From NCBI GenBank assembly GCA_004554775.1, contig SFKI01000002.1:62001-126000 (forward strand): a stretch of DNA of 64,000 nucleotides. The letters are read 5' to 3'. Source of the DNA: Subdoligranulum variabile. Lineage in GTDB: Bacteria > Bacillota > Clostridia > Oscillospirales > Ruminococcaceae. Every line of letters starts with the position of its first letter. Position 1 is the stretch's first letter. A program made the position numbers and the translations under genes. The notes below the pieces were generated by a model. It was not told the DNA's origin. It worked only from the letters and a program-made list of their open reading frames with translations, and did no database searches. Shown in pieces: positions 16,209 to 27,918 of the stretch.

Positions 16209-17075
16209 ATGGAAAGCAAAAAACAGCAAAGGCGTGAAGCCTTTCAGGACGTCTGGCGCACCAAACGCTCGGTCACGCTGGTGTATATCCTGCTGCGTGC
16301 CTCGGTCATTTTGGTGATGCTGGCGCAGATTTTTAACCGCAATTTTGAAAATGTGTTCCTCTGCGTGCTGACGTTGCTGCTGTTTATGGTGCCCAGCATG
16401 TTGGAACGCAAGCTAGACATCGCGTTACCCAACACGCTGGAAATTATCATCCTACTGTTTATTTATGCGGCAGAGATCATGGGTGAGATCGGCGCGTACT
16501 ACGTTACCTTCCCCTACTTGGACACGGTGCTGCATACGCTGAACGGATTCCTTTGCGCGGCAATCGGTTTCTCGCTGCTGGATATTCTGAACCGGCACAA
16601 CAGCGCGCGGTTTCATCTGTCGCCGCTGTATCTGGCAATCGTGGCGTTCTGCTTTTCGATGACAGTTGGTGTGATCTGGGAATTTTTTGAGTGTACGATG
16701 GACCAGCTTTTCTTTTTGGACATGCAAAAGGACACCGTCGTGCAAAGCATCGGTTCTATCATGCTGGACCCCACCGGTGGCAACCACCCGGTGGTGCTGC
16801 GCAATATCACCGATGTGATCGTCGTGCAGGCGGATGGCACCCAGACGGCCTTGGGATTGGGCGGATATCTGGATATCGGCCTGCTGGATACGATGGAAGA
16901 TTTGTTCGTCAATTTCATCGGTGCGCTGACGTTTTCCATCATCGGCTACTTTTATGTGCGCAGCCGCGGTCAAGGCAAGTTTGCCAAGCGGTTTATCCCG
17001 GTAGCCAACAACAGCACCATGTCGGACGGCTCCCAGGAAACCGAGCTGACCGAACAGGATAACCCAACCGAATAA
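16209..17075 (+). CDS. Polytopic membrane protein, possibly DUF2238/YjdF-related
   Basis: 288 residues with seven probable membrane helices. YYVTFPYLDTVLHTLNGFLCAAIGFSLLD and MTVGVIWEFFECTMDQLF resemble the conserved His/Glu segments of DUF2238 (YjdF) membrane proteins, but the match is by eye. A soluble insert follows (about residues 175-225) and the tail is acidic and polar. ATG 16209 has AAAGGAG upstream. It is the last gene before a terminator. Confidence 0.65.
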   Translation: MESKKQQRREAFQDVWRTKRSVTLVYILLRASVILVMLAQIFNRNFENVFLCVLTLLLFMVPSMLERKLDIALPNTLEIIILLFIYAAEIMGEIGAYYVTFPYLDTVLHTLNGFLCAAIGFSLLDILNRHNSARFHLSPLYLAIVAFCFSMTVGVIWEFFECTMDQLFFLDMQKDTVVQSIGSIMLDPTGGNHPVVLRNITDVIVVQADGTQTALGLGGYLDIGLLDTMEDLFVNFIGALTFSIIGYFYVRSRGQGKFAKRFIPVANNSTMSDGSQETELTEQDNPTE

Positions 17076-17080
17076 AAACA

Positions 17081-17118
17081 AACAGCCTGCCGTGTTTTGG
17101 GCAGGCTGTTTTGTTTGT
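17081..17118 (+). terminator. Bidirectional terminator between the membrane gene and uvrA
   Basis: An 11-bp stem (17081-17091 with 17100-17110) with U-rich tails on both strands (TTGTTTGTTT on plus, TTTGTTTTTATT on minus). Confidence 0.85.
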
Positions 17119-17127
17119 TTTTAGCGT

Positions 17128-20024
<2,897 letters not shown>

Positions 20025-20028
<4 letters not shown>

Positions 20029-22064
20029 CTTTTATATTTCCCTCTTCCCTTGCGCTTTCTGGCGATAGCCTTGCGCTCACTGGTATCGGCTGCGGTGGGG
20101 TCCTCTCCGCGCTCCAGCCGGGCGATCTCGTCGCGCAACTGGGCTGCCAGCTCAAATTGCAGCAGGCGCGCGGCTTCTTTCATTTCTTTGGTCAGGCGTT
20201 CGATGGTCTGCTGGCGCTCCACACGGCTCATACGATGCTGGCGCATGCGCTTGTTTTCCTCGCTCATGCTGATCTCCAGCCCTCCGCCGATGGCCTTGAC
20301 GATGGTCTTGGGGGTGATGCCATGCTCCTGGTTGTACGCATCCTGAATGGCACGGCGGCGCTCGGTCTCCATGATGGCGCGCTCCATGCTGGGGGTCACT
20401 TCGTCGGCGTACATCAGCACCACGCCGTTGGCGTTGCGGGCTGCGCGGCCAATGGTCTGGATCAGGCTGGTCTCGCTGCGCAAGAAGCCCTCTTTGTCGG
20501 CGTCCAGAATGGCAATCAGCGATACTTCCGGCAAATCCAAGCCCTCACGCAGCAGATTGATGCCCACAATCACGTCGATGGCCCCTACGCGCAGGTCTTT
20601 GATGATTTCCATGCGCTCAAAGGTGTCAACCTCGTGGTGCATGTATTTGGTTTTGACGCCGTGCTCTTCGAGATAATCGGTCAAATCCTCGGCCATCTTG
20701 ACGGTCAGGGTCGTGACCAGTGCACGCTCACCGCGGTCGATGCGCAGACGAATTTCACCAAGCAGGTCTTCAATCTGCCCCTCGACTGGGCGCACCATAA
20801 TAACGGGATCCAGCAAGCCTGTGGGGCGGATGACCTGCTCAGCCACGCGACTGGAATGTTCCCGCTCATAATCGCCTGGCGTGGCGGAAACGAAAATTTT
20901 CTGGTGGACTTTCTGCTCAAATTCCTCGAATTTCAGCGGGCGGTTGTCAAACGCAGACGGCAGGCGGAACCCGTATTCCACCAGCGTTTTTTTGCGGCTG
21001 TAGTCACCGCCGAACATACCGCGGATCTGCGGCAGCATGACGTGGCTTTCATCCACCATCAACAGGAAATCGTCCGGGAAATAATCCAGCAGCGTGGTGG
21101 GCGTGGAACCTGGTTTGCGCCCGGACAATACGGCCGAGTAATTCTCAATGCCCTTGCACATACCGACTTCCTGCAACATTTCCATGTCGTAGTTGGTACG
21201 CTGCTGGATGCGCTGCGCCTCGAGCAGCTTGCCCTCTTCGGTAAATTTTTTGACCTGCTCTTCCATCTCGACCGCAATCTTGGCAAGGCCCTCTTTCATC
21301 TTTTCCGGCCCGACAATATAATGGCTGGCCGGGAAGATGGCGACATGCCGCACAACATTTTTGTGCTCACCGGTCAGCGGGTCAAACTCGATGATACGGT
21401 CGATCTCATCACCGAAAAACTCTACCCGGATGGCATATTCATCGTTGTAGGCAAGGTGGATATCTACGGTGTCGCCCTTGACGCGGAACTTGTTGCGGAT
21501 AAAGTTCATGTCGTTGCGCTCGTATTGCAGCTTGACCAGGCGGCTGCAAAGCACGTCGCGCTCCATCTGCATACCGGGGCGCAGGCTGATGACCATGCTG
21601 CGGTAATCAATAGGATCGCCCAACGAGTAGATGCAGGAAACGCTGGCAACGATGATGACATTGCGGCGCTCTGAAAGTGCCGCCGTGGCCGAATGGCGCA
21701 GGCGGTCAATCTCATCATTGATGGCGCTGTCTTTTTCAATATAGGTGTCGGTGGACGGGATGTATGCCTCGGGCTGGTAGTAATCGTAATAGGAGACAAA
21801 ATATTCCACGGCGTCATCCGGGAAAAAACTGCGCATCTCGGTGCAGATCTGGCTTGCCAGAGTTTTGTTTGGTTCCAGGATCAGCGTGGGGCGGTTGCAC
21901 CGGGCAATGATATTGGCCATGGTAAAGGTTTTGCCGGAACCGGTAACGCCCAGCAGCGTCTGGGCATCGTCCCCCTCATTGATGCCCTGCACAAGAGCGT
22001 CAATCGCCTGTGGCTGGTCGCCGGTGGGCTGGAATGGTGCCTTTAAATGAAACACATCATCCAT
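20025..22064 (-). CDS. uvrB: Excinuclease ABC subunit B
   Basis: 679 residues. Walker [13 protein letters not shown], the beta-hairpin [24 protein letters not shown] box [11 protein letters not shown], helicase motif VI region QTIGRAARN, and the C-terminal UvrC-binding UVR helix pair ([28 protein letters not shown]). It forms the damage-verification complex with UvrA. ATG 22064 follows AAAGGAAA. Confidence 0.98.
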
Positions 22065-22081
22065 AAAAGTTTCCTTTCAAC

Positions 22082-22131
22082 ACAACGATTGGTTGTATAT
22101 TGATTATATCACAACGAAAATATAATGTAAA
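22082..22131 (-). promoter_or_regulatory. uvrBA promoter
   Basis: On the minus strand TTTACA (22131-22126), 17 bases, TATAAT (22108-22103). Downstream of the -10 is a 5-bp inverted repeat ACAAC/GTTGT (22082-22086 / 22092-22096). No clear LexA box is visible. Confidence 0.75.
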
Positions 22132-22163
22132 GCCTTTTGGTAGGTATTTTGTGCACCACGCGG

Positions 22164-22201
22164 CGAAAAATATACCCTGCCGCAAAGTGAAAACGGCAGG
22201 G
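22164..22201 (-). terminator. Intrinsic terminator after radC
   Basis: An 8-bp GC-rich stem (22175-22182 with 22194-22201) and, on the minus strand, TATATTTTTCG after it. Confidence 0.75.
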
Positions 22202-22211
22202 AGAAAAAGCT

Positions 22212-22952
22212 TTACGGATGAGGGCTGGCGGCGCTTAGGAAGGTGGGGTAATCTTTGAGGTCCGGCAGACGGCCGCGGTCGGCCATCGAGCAGGCGTTGT
22301 CCCCTGCTACGATGATGTGGTCCAAAATCGAGACACCCGCCGGGGCCAGCAGCTGCATGATTTGCAGCGTGGTCATCTGGTCGGCTTTGCTGGGCAGCGC
22401 TGGGCCGGTGGGATGGTTGTGTGCGAGGATCGCAGTGGTCGCATTGGAGCGCAGCACATCCCGCAGCAGCTTGCGCGTGTCGATGCTGACATGGTTCGGC
22501 ACACCTTCGGCGGCTTTTAAATCAAACAACGGGTGGCAGGCATTGTCCATCAAGATAACATACAGCACTTCGTTTTGCAAGCCAAGGAACAGCGGCTTTA
22601 CGTACTCGACTGCGTTGGCGGTGGTGTCCAGCGTAGCCAGCTTTTTGCGCTTTTTTACAGCATAATAGCGGCCAAATTCCATAATGTCAGAAATCAGCTG
22701 TGCGCTGCGCGGGCCAATGCCTTTTACCTGCATCAGCTCCTGCGGTGTGGCTTCCATCACGCGGCAGAAACTGCCAAAGTGGTCGATCAGGCGGTGGGCC
22801 AAGGGATTCGTATCCTGGCGTGGGATGGACAAGTACAAAAGATATTCCAGCACTTCATGCTCGGCCAGACTTTCCATGCCGTAACGCGCCACACGCTCCT
22901 GCATGCGGGCACGGTGATTCTCGTGCAGAGAGTGCTCCTGATTGTCGGCCAT
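22212..22952 (-). CDS. radC: RadC family JAB-domain protein
   Basis: 246 residues. N-terminal helix-hairpin-helix (MQVKGIGPRSAQLISDI) and a C-terminal JAMM-like domain with AHNHPTGPALPSKAD near residue 185. The family is named after a DNA repair mutant but its role is unclear. The JAMM metal-ligand motif is intact. ATG 22952 follows AGGATG. Confidence 0.9.
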   Translation of the reverse strand: MADNQEHSLHENHRARMQERVARYGMESLAEHEVLEYLLYLSIPRQDTNPLAHRLIDHFGSFCRVMEATPQELMQVKGIGPRSAQLISDIMEFGRYYAVKKRKKLATLDTTANAVEYVKPLFLGLQNEVLYVILMDNACHPLFDLKAAEGVPNHVSIDTRKLLRDVLRSNATTAILAHNHPTGPALPSKADQMTTLQIMQLLAPAGVSILDHIIVAGDNACSMADRGRLPDLKDYPTFLSAASPHP

Positions 22953-22974
22953 AATGTCACATCCTTTTTTCCAC

Positions 22975-23003
22975 TTTACGTTTTGATGATTTCATTATAT
23001 ACT
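22975..23003 (+). promoter_or_regulatory. Promoter of the RluA-type gene
   Basis: TTTACG (22975-22980), 17 bases, TATACT (22998-23003), 38 bases before the start at 23041. Confidence 0.7.
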
Positions 23004-23040
23004 GAAAGAAAGATTTTGCAAATAGATAAGTGAGGGTTCC

Positions 23041-24024
23041 ATGAAAAGTTTTACCGCCGGTGCCAATGAAAACGACGTCCGCCTGAGCCGCTTTGTGGAG
23101 GGCGTTACCAAGGACATGCCCCGCAGCATGATGTATAAGGCGTTTCGCAACAAGCGTATCAAGGTCAACGGCAAACGGGCTGAGCCGGATACCCGCCTGA
23201 AAACGGGCGATTTGATCGAGATGTACATTAACGATGAGTTCTTCCCGCCCGAGGGTGCCAAGCCCAAGGCCAAACCGCCCCGCCGTCAGCCGCCGGTGAC
23301 GGTGATTTATGAGGACGCCAACTTTGCGGTGCTGTACAAACCGGCGCACCTTTTGTGCCACAGTGACCGCACCGGGGATGCCAACCTGGTGGATGCGTTT
23401 GCCGCCTACCTGGAAGCCAAGGGAGAGTACAATCCCCACGCCGAGCAGCGATTCGCCCCGGCGCTTTGCAATCGGCTGGACCGTGGCACCGAAGGCTTGG
23501 TGCTGGCCGCCAAAAGCTACACGGCCCTGCGTGACCTGAATGCCATCATCCGGGATGACCTGATGAAAAAGGAATACCTGACCATCACGGTTGGGGCCCC
23601 GCCCGCAGGGCGGCATATCGCCTGGCTGCAGCACAGCGAGAAAAACAACAAGGTCCGCATCCACGCCCGCCAGAGCGAGGGCTATAAGCAGATCATCACC
23701 GATGTGACAGTCATACGGCAGAGCGGACCGTTTGCACTGTGCCGCATTGGGCTGATCACGGGCCGCACACACCAGATCCGCGCTCACCTTGCCTACCTGG
23801 GTCACCCGGTGTTGGGCGATATCAAATATGGCAACCACAAAATGAACGAACGCACGGGCCTGAAAACGCAGGCACTTTGCGCCCAACGGCTGACGTTTGG
23901 CCGCATCCCGGAAGAAAATTCCCTGAATTATCTCTCCGGAAGGGTCATCAAGCTGGACGACCCCGCCATCGTAAAACAGTTTGACGCCTTGGCCAAACGC
24001 CCCGGCGAGGAAGCAAAAGCGTAA
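23041..24024 (+). CDS. RluA family pseudouridine synthase (first copy)
   Basis: 327 residues. N-terminal S4 RNA-binding domain (LSRFVEGVTKDMPRSMMYKAFRNKRIKVNG), then the catalytic domain with VLYKPAHLLCHSD, NRLDRGTEGLVLAAK (catalytic Asp in RLD), KKEYLTITVG and LITGRTHQIRAHLAYLGHPVLGD. It isomerises uridine in 23S rRNA or tRNA; the exact site cannot be read from sequence. The stop codon abuts the intron remnant downstream. ATG 23041 follows GTGAGGG. Confidence 0.9.
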   Translation: MKSFTAGANENDVRLSRFVEGVTKDMPRSMMYKAFRNKRIKVNGKRAEPDTRLKTGDLIEMYINDEFFPPEGAKPKAKPPRRQPPVTVIYEDANFAVLYKPAHLLCHSDRTGDANLVDAFAAYLEAKGEYNPHAEQRFAPALCNRLDRGTEGLVLAAKSYTALRDLNAIIRDDLMKKEYLTITVGAPPAGRHIAWLQHSEKNNKVRIHARQSEGYKQIITDVTVIRQSGPFALCRIGLITGRTHQIRAHLAYLGHPVLGDIKYGNHKMNERTGLKTQALCAQRLTFGRIPEENSLNYLSGRVIKLDDPAIVKQFDALAKRPGEEAKA

Positions 24025-24200
24025 TCAAGTAGGGGCTCTCGTAAATAGAGAGCCGACCTCTCACTTCACCGTGCGTACCGACCGTTACACGGCGGTTTAA
24101 CCGCATAAGTGCAAGAACTCGTAGTAGTTGAGGATACGATGCCACGACCATTCTTACCTGGACAGAATGCCGCGCAATACGGGCTGCGCCGTCCGGGAAA
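24025..24200 (-). mobile_element. Group II intron remnant (3' end, domains V and VI)
   Basis: On the minus strand, 24102-24070 can fold as a domain V-like hairpin: CGCCGT pairing with ACGGTG, the two-base GC bulge, and GTA..TAC in the upper stem, with the CGC triad of bacterial class C introns; the loop is not GNRA and one upper pair is A-G, so it may be decayed. Next comes GTGAGAGG and a domain VI-like hairpin (GGCTCTC with GAGAGCC) and the terminal CCCCTACTTGATT, the usual 3' end. About 90 bases further upstream could hold the tail of a maturase frame, but it is interrupted. The rest of the intron is missing. It lies between the rluA stop and the ttcA terminator. Confidence 0.65.
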
Positions 24201-24212
24201 AACCAAAAGTAA

Positions 24213-24267
24213 AACAAAACCGCCCCATGCCGGGCCTGCAATTGCAGCGGCATGGGGCGGTTGTTTT
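24213..24267 (-). terminator. Bidirectional terminator after ttcA-like gene
   Basis: A 14-bp GC-rich stem (24219-24232 with 24248-24261) with TTTTGTTTTAC on the minus side and TTGTTTTATA on the plus side. Class C group II introns are known to insert just after such terminators, matching the remnant next to it. Confidence 0.8.
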
Positions 24268-24275
24268 ATATGCGG

Positions 24276-25163
24276 TTATACTTCGGCATCTGCCGGGGCG
24301 GCAGCGTGCAGGGCTTCCTCCTGGCGGTCGAAACGCTCGAGAAAAGAATGCTCGATGCCCTCGGATTTGTAGCCGGGCATCGTATCCAGCGCGACCGAGT
24401 GAATGCTACGGAAGATGCTGTTTTCGATGTTGGGGTTATCGCGCATCAGGCGCCGCAGCAAAACCTTGACTTCCTGCCGTTTGGAGCCACCGCCGCCATT
24501 GTCGCAGATGGTGCAGGCCTCGGTAAAGCGGCAGGCGCACTGAATAAATTCCAGGTCGTTGTAGCGCCGCCAGGCGATGATATCATCCTCGCGGATGCAG
24601 TACAACGGGCGGATGAGCGTCATGCCCGGGAAGTTGGTGCTGTGCAGTTTGGGCGGCATGGCCTGCATCTGTGAGCCGTAGAACATGCTCATGACAGTGG
24701 TCTCGATAACATCGTTAAAGTGATGACCCAGCGCGATTTTATTGCAGCCCAGCTCCTGCGCTTTTTTGTACAGATGGCCGCGGCGCATGCGGGCGCAGAG
24801 GTAGCAGGGTGATTTCTCGCTGTTATTGGCAACATCAAAAATGTTGGTTTCAAATACTGTGATGGGGATATGAAGCAGGGCAGCATTGCTCTCGATCTTC
24901 TGGCGGTTGATCTCGTTGTAGCCGGGGTCCATCACCAGATAGACCAGTTCAAACGGCACTTCGCTGTGGCGCTGTAACTCCTGCAACAGTTTGGCCATCA
25001 GCATGGAATCCTTGCCGCCGGAAATGCAGACGGCAATCTTATCCTCCGCCTGGATCAGTTCGTACCGCTTGACGGCGACGATGAAGGGCGTCCACAGCTG
25101 CTTACGGAACTTTTTGATGATGCTGCGCTCGATTTTTTGATAAGTTTCCAGTTGACGTTCCAA
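24276..25163 (-). CDS. TtcA/TilS-type tRNA thiolation PP-loop ATPase
   Basis: 295 residues. The PP-loop CISGGKDSMLMAKLL (about residue 47) activates the tRNA base with ATP; CYLCARMRRG and the later CACRFTEACTIC are the CxxC-type pairs that bind a 4Fe-4S cluster in TtcA-like enzymes; ALGHHFNDVIETTVMSMFYG is also typical. TtcA makes 2-thiocytidine in tRNA. The start is TTG 25163 with GGAG 8 bases upstream. It lies 2 bases after the cysteine desulfurase gene, which can supply the sulfur. Which tRNA position is modified is not certain. Confidence 0.85.
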   Translation of the reverse strand: MERQLETYQKIERSIIKKFRKQLWTPFIVAVKRYELIQAEDKIAVCISGGKDSMLMAKLLQELQRHSEVPFELVYLVMDPGYNEINRQKIESNAALLHIPITVFETNIFDVANNSEKSPCYLCARMRRGHLYKKAQELGCNKIALGHHFNDVIETTVMSMFYGSQMQAMPPKLHSTNFPGMTLIRPLYCIREDDIIAWRRYNDLEFIQCACRFTEACTICDNGGGGSKRQEVKVLLRRLMRDNPNIENSIFRSIHSVALDTMPGYKSEGIEHSFLERFDRQEEALHAAAPADAEV

Positions 25164-25165
25164 GA

Positions 25166-26296
25166 TCAGTTCTCCTTTTGTAACAGCTGGCGGTAGCAGG
25201 CGGCAAATACGGCGAGAAACCCGTCAATCTCCTCGTCGGTGGTGAGGTGGCTCAGACTGATGCGCCACGAGGACAGCGCGTTGCGGCGGTCACGGCTGAC
25301 GGCAAACACAGCCTTGGACGGCATACCGTCCGACGAGCAGGCCGACTTGACCGAGACGCAGACGCCCTGCTCGCTTAGTGCCTGCTGGAAGCGGGTGCCT
25401 TTGACACCGTTGACGCTGACGTTGAGGATGTGCGGCACAGCGCCTGCCGGGCTGTTGAAGCGCACCTCAGGGAAGGCTTGCAGGCCAGCCACAAGGCGGT
25501 CGTGCAGGCGTTGCACATGGGCGATACGCTGGGGCTGCTCGGCCATGGCTTTGGCAAGGGCGGCTTCCAGCGCGGCGGCCAGGCCCAGTGTGGGGGTGCC
25601 GCTGCGGTAGATCGTGGTGCTGGCACCGCCGGAGATCTGCGGCTCGATCACGAGACCCCGGCGCTTGTACAGCGCGCCGATGCCGTTGGGTCCGTAGAAC
25701 TTATGGGCGGTAAAACTCAAGGTGTCCACGCCGTCAAACCAGAGGTCGGTTTTGCCAACGGCCTGGGTGGCATCGACATGCAGGCAGCAGTCCGGGTACT
25801 GCTTGACGATCTCGGCAATCTCTCGGATGGGCTGCACGGTGCCGATCTCGCTGTCAACTGCGCAGATGGCGACTAAAATCGTATCTTCGCGCAGCAGTTC
25901 CCGCAGCTGGTCAAGGTTAATTCTGCCGTCGCGGTTCACGTTCAGCAGGTCAATCTCGTATCCCTGCTGCTGCAAGACCGAAAGCGACGCGCCCACCGAG
26001 GAATGCTCCAGCTGGGTGGAGATGATGTGTTTGCCGATGTGCCGGGACGCTTGGGCAATGCCCTTGACGGCCAGGTTGTTGGCCTCGCTTGCGCCCGAAG
26101 TATAGATGATCTCGGCGGGCTGCACGCCCAGCAGCCTGGCGATGGACTCGGTCACACGGGCCATCTCGGCGCGGGCGGCCTGCCCGGCGCAGTGGGTCGA
26201 GTTGGGGTTGGCAATATACATCTGCTCGGTTTTGCAGTAAACGTCCAGCACGGCCGGATCTACTGGCGTGTTGGCGGAATAATCAAGATAAATCAT
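25166..26296 (-). CDS. Cysteine desulfurase (NifS/IscS family)
   Basis: 376 residues. PLP site SFTAHKFYGPNGIGALY with the Schiff-base Lys, HVDATQAVGK, and the mobile loop CSSDG carrying the catalytic Cys. It strips sulfur from cysteine to form a persulfide for Fe-S clusters or tRNA thiolation. No iscU is adjacent; the co-transcribed TtcA-like gene suggests tRNA thiolation as its main job. The promoter upstream has a palindrome across its -35. Confidence 0.93.
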   Translation of the reverse strand: MIYLDYSANTPVDPAVLDVYCKTEQMYIANPNSTHCAGQAARAEMARVTESIARLLGVQPAEIIYTSGASEANNLAVKGIAQASRHIGKHIISTQLEHSSVGASLSVLQQQGYEIDLLNVNRDGRINLDQLRELLREDTILVAICAVDSEIGTVQPIREIAEIVKQYPDCCLHVDATQAVGKTDLWFDGVDTLSFTAHKFYGPNGIGALYKRRGLVIEPQISGGASTTIYRSGTPTLGLAAALEAALAKAMAEQPQRIAHVQRLHDRLVAGLQAFPEVRFNSPAGAVPHILNVSVNGVKGTRFQQALSEQGVCVSVKSACSSDGMPSKAVFAVSRDRRNALSSWRISLSHLTTDEEIDGFLAVFAACYRQLLQKEN

Positions 26297-26366
26297 GGAT
26301 TTCAGCTTGCCTCATTTCATGGCGGCGGGGTTCTGCCCACTGCCTGCAAAAAGTACATACCAAAAC

Positions 26367-26399
26367 ATTATAGCACAAACACCTATTGCGTCAATAGGT
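26367..26399 (-). promoter_or_regulatory. Cysteine desulfurase promoter with palindrome over the -35
   Basis: Minus strand TTGACG (26394-26389), 16 bases, TATAAT (26372-26367). A perfect inverted repeat ACCTATT (26381-26387) / AATAGGT (26393-26399) with a 5-base centre covers the -35, so a bound protein would block RNA polymerase. Confidence 0.6.
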
Positions 26400-26417
26400 T
26401 AAAAAGCCGGGGCTGTC

Positions 26418-26446
26418 TTGACAAAATAAAAAAACTGTGGTATTAT
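26418..26446 (+). promoter_or_regulatory. Promoter of the MATE gene
   Basis: Consensus TTGACA (26418-26423), 17 bases, TATTAT (26441-26446). It starts a leader of about 115 bases. Confidence 0.85.
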
Positions 26447-26463
26447 GCAAAAACCTAAAACAA

Positions 26464-26544
26464 GTGTGGATTTTTACAGTAGTCTATACTATTTTTCGCC
26501 ACACAATGGTTCGGCTGAAATGCTGGCCCATTGTGTGGCTTTTT
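26464..26544 (+). promoter_or_regulatory. Transcription attenuator in the MATE leader
   Basis: A 12-bp perfect stem (26498-26509 with 26528-26539) followed by TTTTTG forms an intrinsic terminator between promoter and gene. GTGTGG at 26464-26469 can pair with CCACAC at 26499-26504, inside the terminator's 5' arm, and would then prevent it. This is the layout of a riboswitch or leader-peptide attenuator. Confidence 0.7.
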
Positions 26545-26568
26545 GCTGTGTCTGGGAGGTACACAACT

Positions 26569-27903
26569 ATGAACGATACGTTTATGAAAGAAAAGCCGAT
26601 CTTTCCCCTGCTGACCAGTATGGCGCTGCCCATGGTCATCTCGATGCTGGTCAATGCAATGTACAATATTGTGGACAGCTTGTTTGTGGCCCAGATCAGC
26701 GAGGATGCTATGACAGCCCTGTCGCTGGTGTACCCGGTACAGAACCTGATCAACGCAATTGCCATCGGCTTTGGCGTGGGCATCAATGCGCAGATTGCAT
26801 TGCACCTTGGCGCAGGCGAACATAAAAAGGCCGATATGGCTGCAACACACGGCCTGGCGCTTTCGCTGTTGCACGGCGTGGTCATCACCGTGGTCAGCAT
26901 TCTGGTCATGCCGACCTTTTTGCGGATGTTCACCGGTAATGAAACGGTTATCCAGATGGGGGTGACCTACGCGCGCATTGCGTTTATGTTCTCAACGGTC
27001 ATTATGGCGGCGCTGGCGTTTGAAAAGATCTTCCAGGCGGTAGGCCGCATGCGGGTCACGATGGTGGGCCTGATGGCAGGCTCGGTCTGCAATATCATTT
27101 TGGACCCGATGCTGATTTTCGGCATCGGCCCATTCCCCAAAATGGGTATTGCTGGTGCAGCGCTGGCAACCGGTATTGGCCAGATCTTGACAGTGGCCAT
27201 CTATCTTGTCGTCTACAGCACTACGCAAATCAGTGTGCATGTGCGGCGTGACTGCCTGAAGCCCGACAAAAAGATGGACCTGAACCTGTATGCCATCGGC
27301 ATCCCGGCAATTTTAAATCTGGCGCTTCCCTCGCTGCTGGTGTCGTTCCTCAACTCGATCTTGGCGGTGTATTCCCAGGTGTATGTGGTGGTGCTGGGTA
27401 TCTATTATAAACTGCAAACGTTTTTGTATCTGCCAGCCAATGGCATTGTGCAGGGCATGCGGCCCATCATTGGCTACAACTACGGTGCGGGCGAGGATGC
27501 CCGTGTAAAGAAAATTTATAACCTGACCCTGGCCATGACGGGCACCATCATGGCGGGCGGCACGGTGCTGTGTTTGGTGTTTGCGGGGCCGCTGATGACG
27601 GTGTTCAGTTCCAACCCTGAGACGATCGCCGAAGGTCAAACGGCGCTGCGTATCATCTGCGCGGGCTTTATCGTGTCGGCCGTTACTGTGACGGGTTCCG
27701 GTGCACTGGAGGGCCTTGGCAAAGGCACCGAATCGCTGGTGATCTCGCTGGTGCGCTACATCATCGCCATGATGCCCATTGCCTGGGCGTTGTGCCGCCT
27801 GTTGGGTCCCACAGGCGTATGGCACGCGTTCTGGATCACCGAAGTTATTACGGCTGTCATCTCGGTCGCCGTCTACCGCAAGGCCGCCAAGCGGCCGCAA
27901 TAA
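26569..27903 (+). CDS. MATE family efflux transporter
   Basis: 444 residues, twelve hydrophobic helices. The N-terminal pattern PIFPLLTSMALPMVISMLVNAMYNIVDSLFVAQI and the mid-protein repeat GVGINAQIALHLGAG and FLYLPANGIVQGMRPIIGYNYGAG are typical of NorM/DinF-type MATE proteins, which export drugs or metabolites with Na+ or H+. ATG 26569 has GGGAGGT upstream. Substrate unknown. An attenuator upstream suggests induction by a ligand or by translation-inhibiting drugs. Confidence 0.92.
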   Translation: MNDTFMKEKPIFPLLTSMALPMVISMLVNAMYNIVDSLFVAQISEDAMTALSLVYPVQNLINAIAIGFGVGINAQIALHLGAGEHKKADMAATHGLALSLLHGVVITVVSILVMPTFLRMFTGNETVIQMGVTYARIAFMFSTVIMAALAFEKIFQAVGRMRVTMVGLMAGSVCNIILDPMLIFGIGPFPKMGIAGAALATGIGQILTVAIYLVVYSTTQISVHVRRDCLKPDKKMDLNLYAIGIPAILNLALPSLLVSFLNSILAVYSQVYVVVLGIYYKLQTFLYLPANGIVQGMRPIIGYNYGAGEDARVKKIYNLTLAMTGTIMAGGTVLCLVFAGPLMTVFSSNPETIAEGQTALRIICAGFIVSAVTVTGSGALEGLGKGTESLVISLVRYIIAMMPIAWALCRLLGPTGVWHAFWITEVITAVISVAVYRKAAKRPQ

Positions 27904-27918
27904 GGCCATTATAAAGCA

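Noticed and set aside
22082..22131. LexA/SOS box upstream of uvrB
   Set aside because: Only a short ACAAC/GTTGT repeat is present; it does not match the GAAC-N4-GTTC type boxes of Firmicutes.
23948..24253. 101-codon frame over the intron remnant on the minus strand
   Set aside because: Crosses the domain V/VI region and the rluA end; more likely non-coding RNA remnant than a protein.
26445..26825. 126-codon frame through the MATE leader and start
   Set aside because: Continues out of frame far into the MATE gene; only its first part could matter as a leader peptide, which is covered under the attenuator.
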